Position numbers and translations under genes: made by a program
In this document: positions 26,330-34,759 of the stretch, piece by piece
Layout of the letters: each line of letters opens with the position of its first letter
Numbering within the stretch: the stretch's first letter is position 1
Source: an uncultured Prevotellaceae bacterium
GTDB taxonomy: Bacteria > Bacteroidota > Bacteroidia > Bacteroidales > Bacteroidaceae
Assembly: GCA_902801375.1 (NCBI GenBank)
Contig: CADCIB010000004.1
Location: 87,864-151,863, forward strand
Length of the DNA stretch: 64,000 bases
Direction: 5' to 3'
The notes under the pieces: generated by a model
The model's database searches: none
Told to the model about the DNA's origin: nothing
What the model saw: only the letters and a program-made list of their open reading frames with translations

Positions 26330-27640
26330 ATGAATACACCAATCAAGAGAGAAATCGTCGACGGACTCATTCAGGAGTTCGGCATTCAGGACTTTGCCAA
26401 GGCTACCATCCGCGAGGTGAAGCGTGTGGCTCAGTTTGCTGAAGAGAAGAGCGGCGTGGAATTCATCAAGATGGAGATGGGCATTCCCGGCCTGCCTGCC
26501 GCTAAGGTGGGTGTCGACGCCCAGATTCAGGCACTTAAGGATGGTGTCGCCAGCATGTATCCCGACATTCAGGGCTTGCCCGAGCTCAAGCAGCAGGCTT
26601 CGCGCTTTGTCAAGGCCTTCATCGGCATCGACATCAATCCCGAGGGCTGCGTGCCCACGGTAGGCTCCATGCAGGGTGCCTTTGCCGCCTTCCTCACCTG
26701 TTCGCAGACCGACAAGAAGAAGGACACCGTGCTCTTCATCGACCCAGGTTTCCCCGTTCAGAAGAATCAGTTGCAGGTGATGGGCGTGAAGTACAAGACC
26801 TTCGACGTCTATGCCTATCGTGGTGAGAAACTCCGTGAGAAACTCGAGAGCTACCTGAAGGATGGGAACATCTGCGCCATCGTTTATTCGAATCCCAACA
26901 ACCCGTCGTGGATTTGCCTCAACGAGGACGAACTGAAGACCATCGGTGAGTTGGCCACGAAGTACGACACCATCGTGCTGGAAGACCTTGCCTATTTCGC
27001 TATGGACTTCCGCAAGGACCTGAGCCGCCCGTTTGAGCCGCCTTATCAGCCTACGGTTGGTCGCTATACCGATAACTACGTGCTGATGATCAGCGGTTCG
27101 AAGGCATTCAGCTATGCCGGCGAGCGCATCGCCGTCGTTTGCATCAGCAACAAGGTGTTCAGCCGCCACTATGCCGACCTGGCCGCCCGTTACGACGGAC
27201 TGACTTTCGGTGCCGTGTTCTCTCAGCGTATGCTTTATACGCTTTCATCGGGAACGAGCCATAGCGCGCAATATGCCCTGGCCGCCATCATGAAGGCCGC
27301 TTGCGATGGTAAGTTCAATTTCCGCGACGATATCATCGTCTACGGACAACGTGCCCACAAGCTGAAGGAAATCTTCAAGAAGCACGGTTTCCATATCGTG
27401 TACGACAAGGACTTGGACGAACCCATTGCCGACGGATTCTACTTCACCATTGGCTATCCGGGCATGACGAGTGGTGAGCTGGCCCATGAACTGATGTACT
27501 ATGGCGTATCGGCCATCTGCCTGGTTACTACAGGTAGCGAGCAGGAGGGACTTCGCGTCTGCACATCGTTCATCAAGGACCACCAGTACACGCAACTCGA
27601 CGAGCGCATGGCCATTTTCGAGGCCAACAACCCGCGATAA
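26330..27640 (+). CDS. PLP-dependent class I/II aminotransferase
   Basis: The 436-residue protein has the fold-type I aminotransferase motifs: IVYSNPNNPSW (substrate/cofactor Asn), LEDLAYFAMD (Asp binding the pyridine nitrogen), and SGSKAFSYAGERIAV with the Schiff-base Lys258. The C-terminal CTSFIKDHQY region closes the active site. It is 17 bp behind iorB in the same operon and is followed by a terminator. By context it likely transaminates aromatic amino acids to the aryl pyruvates used by IorAB, or the reverse. Substrate preference is inference from the neighbours, not from residues. Confidence 0.9.
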   Translation: MNTPIKREIVDGLIQEFGIQDFAKATIREVKRVAQFAEEKSGVEFIKMEMGIPGLPAAKVGVDAQIQALKDGVASMYPDIQGLPELKQQASRFVKAFIGIDINPEGCVPTVGSMQGAFAAFLTCSQTDKKKDTVLFIDPGFPVQKNQLQVMGVKYKTFDVYAYRGEKLREKLESYLKDGNICAIVYSNPNNPSWICLNEDELKTIGELATKYDTIVLEDLAYFAMDFRKDLSRPFEPPYQPTVGRYTDNYVLMISGSKAFSYAGERIAVVCISNKVFSRHYADLAARYDGLTFGAVFSQRMLYTLSSGTSHSAQYALAAIMKAACDGKFNFRDDIIVYGQRAHKLKEIFKKHGFHIVYDKDLDEPIADGFYFTIGYPGMTSGELAHELMYYGVSAICLVTTGSEQEGLRVCTSFIKDHQYTQLDERMAIFEANNPR

Positions 27641-27663
27641 GTAAGTCTGTTAGCGTTCAATAG

Positions 27664-27700
27664 AAAGAGCATGCTGCCCATCGGTAGCATGCTCTTTTAT
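27664..27700. terminator. Terminator between the ior operon and the exporter operon
   Basis: A perfect 12-bp stem, AAAGAGCATGCT (27664-27675) with AGCATGCTCTTT (27686-27697), is followed by TAT. It sits between two converging operons and probably serves both. Confidence 0.88.
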
Positions 27701-27726
27701 TTGGTAAGGAATTCATCCTATTCAAC

Positions 27727-28962
27727 TCAAGATGTCTTGCGCGAAGCCTTGATTTGTTTGATTTGTTGTTCGATGCTCTCAATGGTTTGCAGGGCATGTC
27801 GACGCATACGTACCAGTTGGAAACGATAGACGGCGCAGGTGGCAAAGAAATAGGCCACCATCTGAATCCAGAGGCAGATGTATTCCTCGCGAACGTCGGC
27901 AAGCGTAGCGCCCATGCTATTCATTCTGACAAATGCGCGGACGCCGAAAGTGCTGGGGAAGAGCCATGAGATGCCTTGCCAATAGCCGGGGATGGCGCTT
28001 TGCGGCCATGAAACGCCACTCAGGAAAAGCATGGGCACAGATGCGAAGACCACCAGCAGCATGATATTCTCACGATAACGCACGATACAACTCACGAACA
28101 TGCCAAAGAATATGCACGCCAGCAGGTAGGGCAACATCAGATGGAGCAAGTCGCGTGGCGGAAAGAGTGAGGTGAAACTGAATATCTTCGGCACGACGAG
28201 AATGAGCCAGGCGCTCATGACGACATACACCATGAAATAGCACATCGACTTGCCGAACACGATGGGGCCGAGTCGGCGATAGTGGCGGTTGGCGGGAATC
28301 AGGTCCTTGTAGCGATTGTTCTCGCGGGCCGTTCCTGCCGAAAGACCAATGCCCAAGACCAGGGTCTGCTGAATGATGAGCATCAGTACGGCGGGGATGA
28401 TGAACGAGCCGTAGCCACCCGTAGGGTTGAAGAGCTGAACTTCTTCGAAGGCTAAGGGTTGTGATTGGATCACTTCTTCGCGATGGGTGGGATGACCGCT
28501 CAACTTCACCTGAATGTTGCTGTTCATCGCTTGCGAAATGGTCGTGGCCGTCTGGAAGATGGCTTTATAGGTGAGCATCAGGCTCATGTCGCAATAGACG
28601 GCTACGTGAGCTTGCTCCATGCGGTTGAGGCGCGTGTCGAAGTCTGCGGGAAAGACGATGAACCCATGCACCACCTGCTTCTGCACCAAGTCGCGTGCCT
28701 CCAGGATGTCGTTGCATTGGTAAGCCACTTTGACATCGGGCGACGCATCATACATTCGCGAGAATTGTCGGCTGGAGGCCGAATGGCTCATATCTACAAC
28801 GGCTACGGGCACCTGCTGAACCACCTCGTTGTTGTAGGCCCAAGAATAGAGTAGGGGATAGAGAAGGGGTACGATGATGAAGAAGATGGCCACACCCTCG
28901 TCTTGCACCAGACCTTTCATCTCTTGCATCCAGATATAGCAGATGTCTTTGATTCTATTCAT
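27727..28962 (-). CDS. ABC-2 type transporter permease (second of pair)
   Basis: The 411-residue membrane protein has one N-terminal transmembrane segment (VAIFFIIVPLLYPLLYSWAY) and a large extracytoplasmic loop (about 45-215, PVAVVDMSHSASSRQFSRM). Five or so C-terminal segments (IIPAVLMLIIQQTLVLGIGL, LVVFASVPMLFLSGV) follow, ending in a basic, possibly coiled tail. This is the YhhJ/YbhS-type ABC-2 permease layout used in tripartite exporters. It is the last gene of the minus-strand operon starting at 33674, 45 bp after a paralogous permease, and probably heterodimerises with it. The operon encodes no ATP-binding subunit. Confidence 0.87.
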   Translation of the reverse strand: MNRIKDICYIWMQEMKGLVQDEGVAIFFIIVPLLYPLLYSWAYNNEVVQQVPVAVVDMSHSASSRQFSRMYDASPDVKVAYQCNDILEARDLVQKQVVHGFIVFPADFDTRLNRMEQAHVAVYCDMSLMLTYKAIFQTATTISQAMNSNIQVKLSGHPTHREEVIQSQPLAFEEVQLFNPTGGYGSFIIPAVLMLIIQQTLVLGIGLSAGTARENNRYKDLIPANRHYRRLGPIVFGKSMCYFMVYVVMSAWLILVVPKIFSFTSLFPPRDLLHLMLPYLLACIFFGMFVSCIVRYRENIMLLVVFASVPMLFLSGVSWPQSAIPGYWQGISWLFPSTFGVRAFVRMNSMGATLADVREEYICLWIQMVAYFFATCAVYRFQLVRMRRHALQTIESIEQQIKQIKASRKTS

Positions 28963-29007
28963 ATTCTCGTATATACTCTCTCATCATCCATCACCTGTCG
29001 CCCGTCA

Positions 29008-30192
29008 TCATGGAATATAGACATATTCGGTGAGCGCCTTGCGTAGCTTGCCCAGCACGAAGAAGGGCAAAGCGATGAGAATGCCGAGCGCCATGATGTT
29101 GAACCAGGCGATATGGAGCGGATAACCATTGAAAATGCACTTCTGATAGATCATGTAATAATGGCGTAGCGGGAAGAGTTGCGCGATGGCCTCGATGGCA
29201 CCGTCCATCGCAAACACGGGGAAAGTGAAACCACCCGTGGTGAAGCTCAGCACCCCCCATAGCGAGCAGAGGCTCATCGACATGCGCAATGAGGGCATCA
29301 GCCCGAAGACGAAGATGCCGAAGCTCTGCGATGCCAATACGCTCAGGAATCCCAAGGCAATCAAGCGGCCCGCTCCTCCAGAATGTGGGAAGCCCAGATG
29401 GCCGAACACATACCACATGTAGATGTACATGATGGTGAGGAAAATGAAGAATTGTGGCAGGAACTTGCCCACCATTGCCACGAGAATGTCGCCTTTGGAG
29501 ATACGCATCAGCTCTTTGTTGGTCTTGAATTTCAACTCTGTGCCGATAGAGTAGGGCGTGATGAGGAAGATGAACAGCAGGAGGATGCCCGGGATGAGCA
29601 TCGTGCTGAGGTACATGTTGTAGTTGATCCAAGGATTGTTGAGCGGATGGAGGTCGACGACGATGGGTTGCATGAAAGCCTGGATCTGCGTGTCGGAGAA
29701 TCCCTTGGCGCGCATGGTGGCCTGTCCTACGGCAGCCGACCCAAGGACGCTCATGGTCTTCAGGTCGCGAAAGAGCAAGGCACCCGCCGTCAGAGAGGTA
29801 CCGCTATAGTAGAACGAGATTTTGGGTTGTCGGCTGGCGAGCAATTCGTCGGTGGTTCCCTTGGGGAAATACATGAAGGCGTAAATCTTGTTGCGCTGGA
29901 TGGCACGGCGGGCTTCCTCTACATTATTATAATAGCCTACGACGTGGGAAGTCTGGAAACCATCCAACTTGCGCACCAGCGCTCTTGTCGTGGAGGTGTT
30001 GTCGAGGTCCACGACGCCGATGGGCATTTCCTGAGGTTGTCCTTCGTGCATGATATCTGTGAAGAAAAACACCACAAGCAAAGGGAACACCACCATGCAA
30101 GAGGCATAGATGGGGTTCATGACCAAGATGCCGCACTCGCGCCGCGCAACGTTCAGCACCCGCTTTATCGTGTCGAAGATATCAACCTTCAT
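29008..30192 (-). CDS. ABC-2 type transporter permease (first of pair)
   Basis: The 394-residue protein has the same layout as its downstream neighbour: an N-terminal membrane segment (IYASCMVVFPLLVVFFFTDI), a periplasmic domain (PIGVVDLDNTSTTRALVRKL, IYAFMYFPKG) and a cluster of C-terminal transmembrane helices (MLIPGILLLFIFLITPYSIG, FGIFVFGLMPSLRMSMSLCS). ABC-2 permeases with HlyD and TolC partners move drugs, lipids or polysaccharides out through both membranes. It lies 39 bp after the HlyD gene. Substrate unknown. Confidence 0.87.
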   Translation of the reverse strand: MKVDIFDTIKRVLNVARRECGILVMNPIYASCMVVFPLLVVFFFTDIMHEGQPQEMPIGVVDLDNTSTTRALVRKLDGFQTSHVVGYYNNVEEARRAIQRNKIYAFMYFPKGTTDELLASRQPKISFYYSGTSLTAGALLFRDLKTMSVLGSAAVGQATMRAKGFSDTQIQAFMQPIVVDLHPLNNPWINYNMYLSTMLIPGILLLFIFLITPYSIGTELKFKTNKELMRISKGDILVAMVGKFLPQFFIFLTIMYIYMWYVFGHLGFPHSGGAGRLIALGFLSVLASQSFGIFVFGLMPSLRMSMSLCSLWGVLSFTTGGFTFPVFAMDGAIEAIAQLFPLRHYYMIYQKCIFNGYPLHIAWFNIMALGILIALPFFVLGKLRKALTEYVYIP

Positions 30193-30231
30193 GCTTGATT
30201 CCTATCTCTTTCACTCATCATCCTTCGTCTC

Positions 30232-31218
30232 TCATCTCTTCAGGATGAGCGACATGCCTGGACGAAGGCTTTCCAGCTTCTGGGTGGGACGGGCCTTCAC
30301 CTCGAAGGTCTTCAGGTCGTATTGCCCCGTGGCCTTGGTGGCTTTCCACACGGCAAACGAACCCTGGTCCTTGATGTAGTAGACCTTCAGCTGGATGTCT
30401 TTGTTGAAAGCTGGGCAGAAAGCGGTCAGTTCGTCGCCTATCTTCAAGCCGTTGAGCTGGTCTTCGCGCACGTTGAAGGTGCCCCACATGTCGTCCATCA
30501 TGGCGATGGTCATGATGGGTGAGCCTGTTCCTACGAGTTCACCCACTTTCGGGTAGATGTTGCTCACCTCACCTTCCATCGTGGCCACTTGGACGGTCTC
30601 GCGGATATACGAATCCACTTCGCTGACCGCACCACGTGCCTGGTTCACTTTGGCGGCGGCGGCGGCTTTCTCCTCAGCCCGTGCGCCTTCCACGGCGAGG
30701 TCATATTGGCTCTTGGCGGCTTTCTCCTGAGCCTCGAGAGCTTTGTATTGGGCAAAGGCCTCATCGCGCTTCTGGGCGGTCATCACGCCTTCGTCGTAGA
30801 GACGTTGCACGCGGTCGTAGCTCTTCTTGGCCACTTCCACGCCGGCTTTGGCCTGTTGCCACAACTGGTAGGCACCCTGCACCTGTTGGCGGCGGGCTCC
30901 GCGCTGGGCCATCTCGCTCATGGCCGATGCTGCCTGCTCCACGCTTTGTGCTTGGGTTCGCTTGGCTCTCACCTCAGGCGCGTCGATGATGGCGAGTGTG
31001 TCGCCAACACGAACGAAGTCGCCTTCCTTCACTCTGATTTCCAGAATACGTCCTGGTACCTTGCTCGATACACGGTATTCAGAAACTTCCAATTCGCCTT
31101 GAATGTCGTCGGCCGGACGGTCGAGCGTGAAATAACCGATGAGCGCTACGATGGCGACGACTGCCATGAATCCGAAGACCGCGAGCAGAATGTTGTTATG
31201 TTGTTGTTTTGCTGACAT
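30232..31218 (-). CDS. HlyD-family periplasmic adaptor protein
   Basis: The start is ATG 31218 (MSAKQQHNNILLAVFGFM); an upstream TTG at 31236 is less likely. The 328-residue protein has one N-terminal membrane anchor (about 10-35), a lipoyl/barrel-sandwich half (SEYRVSSKVPGRILEIRVKEGDFVRVGDTL in parts), a long alpha-helical hairpin (about 85-205, rich in Ala, Gln and Glu), the second barrel half (GEVSNIYPKVGELVGTGSPI) and a beta-barrel domain ending RPGMSLILKR. It bridges the inner-membrane permeases and the TolC-like channel encoded upstream. It lies 59 bp after tolC and 39 bp before the first permease. Confidence 0.92.
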   Translation of the reverse strand: MSAKQQHNNILLAVFGFMAVVAIVALIGYFTLDRPADDIQGELEVSEYRVSSKVPGRILEIRVKEGDFVRVGDTLAIIDAPEVRAKRTQAQSVEQAASAMSEMAQRGARRQQVQGAYQLWQQAKAGVEVAKKSYDRVQRLYDEGVMTAQKRDEAFAQYKALEAQEKAAKSQYDLAVEGARAEEKAAAAAKVNQARGAVSEVDSYIRETVQVATMEGEVSNIYPKVGELVGTGSPIMTIAMMDDMWGTFNVREDQLNGLKIGDELTAFCPAFNKDIQLKVYYIKDQGSFAVWKATKATGQYDLKTFEVKARPTQKLESLRPGMSLILKR

Positions 31219-31277
31219 CTTGTTTTTGATTGACAATTTTTATGGATTTACAATTCTATTTCTCTCATACCGTTTGT

Positions 31278-32768
31278 TTAAAGCTTTATGCCGAGCGACT
31301 TGTTGAGTGCTGAACGCGAGAGGTGTCGGTCGATTTCGGCATCGATGCGTTGTGTCTGCGCCTGGAGCCAAGCCGTCTGCGCCTCCATCACCTCTGTTGC
31401 GGTGAGCACGCCTTCGTTGAAGCCCAGGTTGGCGCAACGCAGGTTTTCATCGGCTTTCTCCACGTTCTTCAGGGCGATGGCGTATTTCTTGTCGGCCTCT
31501 TTCACCTTGAAGCGGTTTTGGTTTACTTGTAGTTCCATCAACTCGCGGGCTTCCTCCAGCTCGAGCGAGGCGATGTGGGTCAGCGCCTTCGAGGCGCGCA
31601 CCTTGTAGGCCGTTTCCTGCCAGTTCCACACGGGCACGCGGAGGAGGACGCCCACGTTCCATACGCCGCCGAACTTGTTGGCATAGCCGTTGTAGACATT
31701 AGGGTTGGTGAGCATGTAGCCGCCTGTCAGGGCCAGTTGCGGCAGGGCGGCGGCACGGGCCATCTTCGTGGCTTGTGTGCTGATCTCAATGGCATTCTGG
31801 AGCATCTTCAGCTCTTCGCGGGCCGACAGGTCGATTTCGCCATCGGGCACGGGAGCCACGCTGGCCGTCAGGTTGGCCAACTCATGGTTTTCTTCCACCT
31901 TGATGTCGCTCTCGATGGGCAATCCGCATTGCTGGCAGAGCAGCATCTTGGCCAGGGCCAGTCCGTCGGCGGCTTGTGTCTGTTGCATCTCAGCTTCGTT
32001 CACCTTGACGGCCACTTTCAGCCCGTCGGCACGTGTGGCGACGCCCTCATTAATCATCTTCTGGACGTCGGCGTCGAGCTTGTGAAGAAGATTCACGAAG
32101 TTGTCGGCCAGGCGGTTCTTCTGTTCGAGCGACACCACGAGCCAGTAGGTCTCGTCTACGCTATAGAGCGTGTTCTGTTCAGCATTTGCCGTAGCATGAG
32201 CCGTCAGTTCCTCATTGATTTCTGCCATGCGGTTGCCCGCCGTGATGGCTCCACCCATGTAGATGGGTTGGCGAAGCATGACGGCGGCTCCGAACATGTT
32301 GCGGTTGTTGGTACGGAAAGCGTGTCGGATGTCGTTTCCGGCGGCATTGAGCGATTGTGCCACGGTGGGCATCTGTGCCTGAGCCACCTGTCCGAAAGCC
32401 TGTGCTTGTTGGGGGGTGATGAGTCCCTGTTGCGCCATGTTGGTCAGCATGCCGGGCAGGGAGTTGCCGAGGTTGGTGGTGACGATGGTTCCGAGGTTCG
32501 ACAACGCCTGTTTCTGGTCGTCGTTGAGCAACGAAACCTCCTTGCTCATGAGCTCGTAGCCGCCGATTGCGTCCACCTTAGGCAGGAAGTTGGTACGTGC
32601 TGCCTTTCTTGTGTTTGCTGCCACATCTTGTTTCACCCGGGCTGCTTGCAATTGCTTGTTGTTCCTGAGTGCAAGTGCGCGGCAACTGTCGAGCGTCAGC
32701 ACTCGCTGGGCAAGCGTGGGCACCAGGCTCGTACTCATCATGAGCAATATGGCAAGGGTTTTTCTCAT
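31278..32768 (-). CDS. TolC-family outer membrane efflux protein
   Basis: The 496-residue protein has a signal peptide (MRKTLAILLMMSTSLVPTLAQ). It carries two internally repeated outer-membrane-factor halves with long helices (LTLDSCRALALRNNKQLQAARVKQ in parts, then EIDLSAREELKMLQNAIEIS) and barrel strands such as FGGVWNVGVLLRVPVWNW. The second half ends with NLGFNEGVLTATEVMEAQTAWLQAQTQ in parts, the usual TolC C-terminal helix pattern. The trimer would form the outer-membrane exit duct of the exporter. It lies 39 bp after the coiled-coil gene and 59 bp before hlyD. Confidence 0.93.
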   Translation of the reverse strand: MRKTLAILLMMSTSLVPTLAQRVLTLDSCRALALRNNKQLQAARVKQDVAANTRKAARTNFLPKVDAIGGYELMSKEVSLLNDDQKQALSNLGTIVTTNLGNSLPGMLTNMAQQGLITPQQAQAFGQVAQAQMPTVAQSLNAAGNDIRHAFRTNNRNMFGAAVMLRQPIYMGGAITAGNRMAEINEELTAHATANAEQNTLYSVDETYWLVVSLEQKNRLADNFVNLLHKLDADVQKMINEGVATRADGLKVAVKVNEAEMQQTQAADGLALAKMLLCQQCGLPIESDIKVEENHELANLTASVAPVPDGEIDLSAREELKMLQNAIEISTQATKMARAAALPQLALTGGYMLTNPNVYNGYANKFGGVWNVGVLLRVPVWNWQETAYKVRASKALTHIASLELEEARELMELQVNQNRFKVKEADKKYAIALKNVEKADENLRCANLGFNEGVLTATEVMEAQTAWLQAQTQRIDAEIDRHLSRSALNKSLGIKL

Positions 32769-32807
32769 GTGATGTTGGAATTGAAGTTCTGAGTGCTTGT
32801 TGGTTTA

Positions 32808-33674
32808 TTATTTGAACGTGAAGCTACGCGAGCCTATCATGTTGCCTTCGGCAAAGATGCTGACGCGGTAGGTTCCTTCGCTGAGAAACTCGTTGATGTT
32901 CCAGTAGGTGGTGACGGGCGTTTCCTCGCCGTTATACTCCACCGCTTTCTTCATGGAGTAGGGGATGGTGCGGTTTTCGTAGGGGAACGACCCTCCGCTG
33001 AGCACCTTTCCCGTCGGGGTCTTTATCTGTACGTAGAACGTGCGTACGCCGTTCTTGGCCGTCACGTTGCGGGCGATGTTGAAGCTCACCTGGATGGTCT
33101 TGGCCTTGTCGGTGTTCTCGATGGCCTTGTTCTTCTTGTTCATCAGCTTCATCGAGATGCCCGTGGCGTCGAGCTGGGCGGCGATGGCCACCTTTTCGGA
33201 GAGCGTCGACTTCTCGGCGCTGAGGCCCTGGATCTGTCGCGTGGCTTCCTCGTATTGTCCTTTCACGCGGGTGTTCTCGGCCGTCAGGTTCTGGTTCAGG
33301 CGGTTCAGCGAGTCAATCTCGAGCACGTAGCTGCGTATGATGGCGCGGCAGGTGGCGAGCTCCTTCTTCAGGCGGGTAATCTCGCGTGCATCGTTGGCTT
33401 TCACCTCGCGCAGTTCTTTCAGTAGTTCCTGCGTGCGCATTTGCTCCTTGGTGAGCTGGGCCACGATGGAGTCGTTGTTGATCTGCGTCTTCATCTCGCT
33501 ATACTGGCGTGCGAACTCCTCGTATTCGTTCTGCATCTCCTTCTTGTCGAGCTCGGCCAGCTCCTGCATGTCTTGGTTCACTTTCTTCTGTTCGTCAAGG
33601 CTTTTGTAAAGGTAGGCCAGACCGCCCAAGAGGAGCAGTAGGATGACGACCAGCGGTATGATAATTTTCTTCAT
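32808..33674 (-). CDS. Membrane-anchored coiled-coil protein, function unknown
   Basis: The 288-residue protein has an N-terminal membrane anchor (IIIPLVVILLLLLGGLAYLY) and about 140 residues of coiled coil (from DEQKKVNQDMQELAELDKKE to GLSAEKSTLSEKV). A C-terminal beta domain follows (about 185-288, IQVSFNIARNVTAKNGVRTF and YWNINEFLSEGTYRVSIFAE). The shape suggests a periplasmic protein spanning from the inner membrane towards the outer membrane or peptidoglycan. I do not recognise a named family. It is the first gene of the exporter operon, with a good promoter at 33699-33729, so it may be a stator or accessory part of that machine. Confidence 0.8.
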   Translation of the reverse strand: MKKIIIPLVVILLLLLGGLAYLYKSLDEQKKVNQDMQELAELDKKEMQNEYEEFARQYSEMKTQINNDSIVAQLTKEQMRTQELLKELREVKANDAREITRLKKELATCRAIIRSYVLEIDSLNRLNQNLTAENTRVKGQYEEATRQIQGLSAEKSTLSEKVAIAAQLDATGISMKLMNKKNKAIENTDKAKTIQVSFNIARNVTAKNGVRTFYVQIKTPTGKVLSGGSFPYENRTIPYSMKKAVEYNGEETPVTTYWNINEFLSEGTYRVSIFAEGNMIGSRSFTFK

Positions 33675-33698
33675 CTTAATAATGGTTTATTTTGGGTG

Positions 33699-33729
33699 CA
33701 AAAGTAATGCTTTTCGTTTAAATGACAAA
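33699..33729 (-). promoter_or_regulatory. Bacteroidetes-type promoter of the exporter operon
   Basis: Minus-strand TTTG (33729-33726), 19 bp, TACTTTTG (33706-33699), about 25 bp before the ATG at 33674. Confidence 0.78.
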
Positions 33730-34067
33730 GAAAAAGATAGGTTTTGAGTATCGAAACACTTTAATTTTGGTATTTTTGAGGAAAATTATAAGTATATAAA
33801 CAATGTTCGTGCGTGTGAACATTCTTATTATAGATAGAAAGAAATCAGAGGAAAAAAGGCACTTAATGTCAGGACGATGCAAAAACAATTTAATCGACGA
33901 ATACCTATTCTGGAGAATGTTGTTTTAACATTTCTGTAGCTTGTCGGCCTTCTTTTCGGCCAAATGACCATGAAAAAGGCCAAGTTCCTTAACAATATAG
34001 GATAATGTTGATAATCAGTATATTACGGACGGTGAATAAAGGGCTTCTCGACAATTGGACTCTACCT

Positions 34068-34155
34068 ACCTTGTCATTAGCGTCTGATTACCTTGTGATT
34101 AGCGTCTAATCACCTTGTCGTTAGCGTCAGATGAGCGTGTCGTTGATATGGAATG
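34068..34155. repeat. 22-bp tandem array B
   Basis: Copies start at 34068, 34090, 34112 and 34134 (the last degenerate) and share ACCTTGTCGTTAGCGTC(A/T)GA with a period of exactly 22 bp. It lies between the divergent exporter operon and the cyd block. Confidence 0.85.
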
Positions 34156-34352
34156 AGGCGCTCGGAAGATATCAATCACGAGCTCAGCAATGTCTTTTCA
34201 CACCCTCATCCGCTATTCATGACCAGGAAAACCGCCATTTCTGCCTCCCTTATCACTTGTTTGTGTTCCTTTCATCAGCCCTTTTAGGTGTGTATTTTAA
34301 CATTCAAGTATCGACGAATGCCTGTTTTCTTATACTTGGTTTTAGGTTAAAG

Positions 34353-34380
34353 CCCCACTCCAGAAGGGGTGGGAGTGGGG
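34353..34380. repeat. GC-rich hairpin
   Basis: CCCCACTCC (34353-34361) pairs with GGAGTGGGG (34372-34380) around AGAAGGGGTG. Composition resembles the G-rich stretches at 3868 and 45216. It has no T tract, so it is not an obvious terminator. Confidence 0.6.
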
Positions 34381-34431
34381 ACTCTGACTCCCTTCATTCG
34401 CTCCGATAGGAACCACAAATTGCTCAACCTA

Positions 34432-34458
34432 CTACGTAGATTGAAAAAAACTACGTAG
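34432..34458. promoter_or_regulatory. Twin CTACGTAG palindromes, candidate operator
   Basis: Two identical 8-bp palindromes at 34432-34439 and 34451-34458 have centres 19 bp apart. They end only 4 bp before the -33 element at 34463, a position fitting activator or repressor binding. Confidence 0.6.
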
Positions 34459-34462
34459 AAAA

Positions 34463-34493
34463 TTTGCAGTTTCGATTATTTTAATTAAATTTG
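34463..34493 (+). promoter_or_regulatory. Bacteroidetes-type promoter of the DUF4492/cyd block
   Basis: TTTG (34463-34466), 19 bp, TAAATTTG (34486-34493), 16 bp before the ATG at 34510. The transcript leader must be very short. Confidence 0.78.
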
Positions 34494-34509
34494 CACAAAA
34501 TTTCCGCTA

Positions 34510-34737
34510 ATGAAGAAAGACGGATTCTGGTACAAGGTTTTTGACCTCTATTACGACGGGTTCTGCCACATGACGCTGGGCAAGACGCTATGGGCGATTA
34601 TCGTGGTGAAACTCATCATCATCTTTGTCGTGCTGAAGGTGTTCTTCTTCCCCAACTTCCTGAAGCAGCACGCTGAAGAGGGACATGAAGCCGACTACGT
34701 TTCAGAGCAACTGACGGGAGATTTAACCACGAATTGA
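34510..34737 (+). CDS. Small membrane protein, DUF4492 type
   Basis: The 75-residue protein has a cytoplasmic N-terminus (MKKDGFWYKVFDLYYDGF), one transmembrane helix (TLWAIIVVKLIIIFVVLKVF) and a short hydrophilic C-terminus. Size and the 'FDLYYDGFCHMTLGKTLW' start fit DUF4492, which in Bacteroidetes typically directly precedes cydA, from memory. It may be a small accessory subunit comparable in size to other single-helix bd-oxidase subunits, but that is inference. Here cydA begins only at 39911, because two large surface-protein genes lie between. Confidence 0.78.
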   Translation: MKKDGFWYKVFDLYYDGFCHMTLGKTLWAIIVVKLIIIFVVLKVFFFPNFLKQHAEEGHEADYVSEQLTGDLTTN

Positions 34738-34759
34738 ACGAATTAAACGAATTGAGCTT

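Larger units (their letters stand above)
33730..34462. other. Long intergenic region before the cyd block
   Basis: About 730 bp with no convincing gene. It holds an inverted repeat AATGTTC-n8-GAACATT (33802-33823), the 22-bp array B (34068-34155), a GC-rich hairpin CCCCACTCC/GGAGTGGGG (34353-34380), and two CTACGTAG palindromes (34432-34439 and 34451-34458). A possible 92-codon frame at 34131-34409 overlaps the array and hairpin and looks spurious. Confidence 0.6.

Noticed and set aside
34353-34380. Rho-independent terminator
   Set aside because: The stem is good, but neither strand has a T tract and no gene ends nearby. Kept as a GC-rich repeat instead.
34131-34409. Open frame of 92 codons on the plus strand
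   Set aside because: It runs from the edge of array B through the GC-rich hairpin, with no start signal or homology features.
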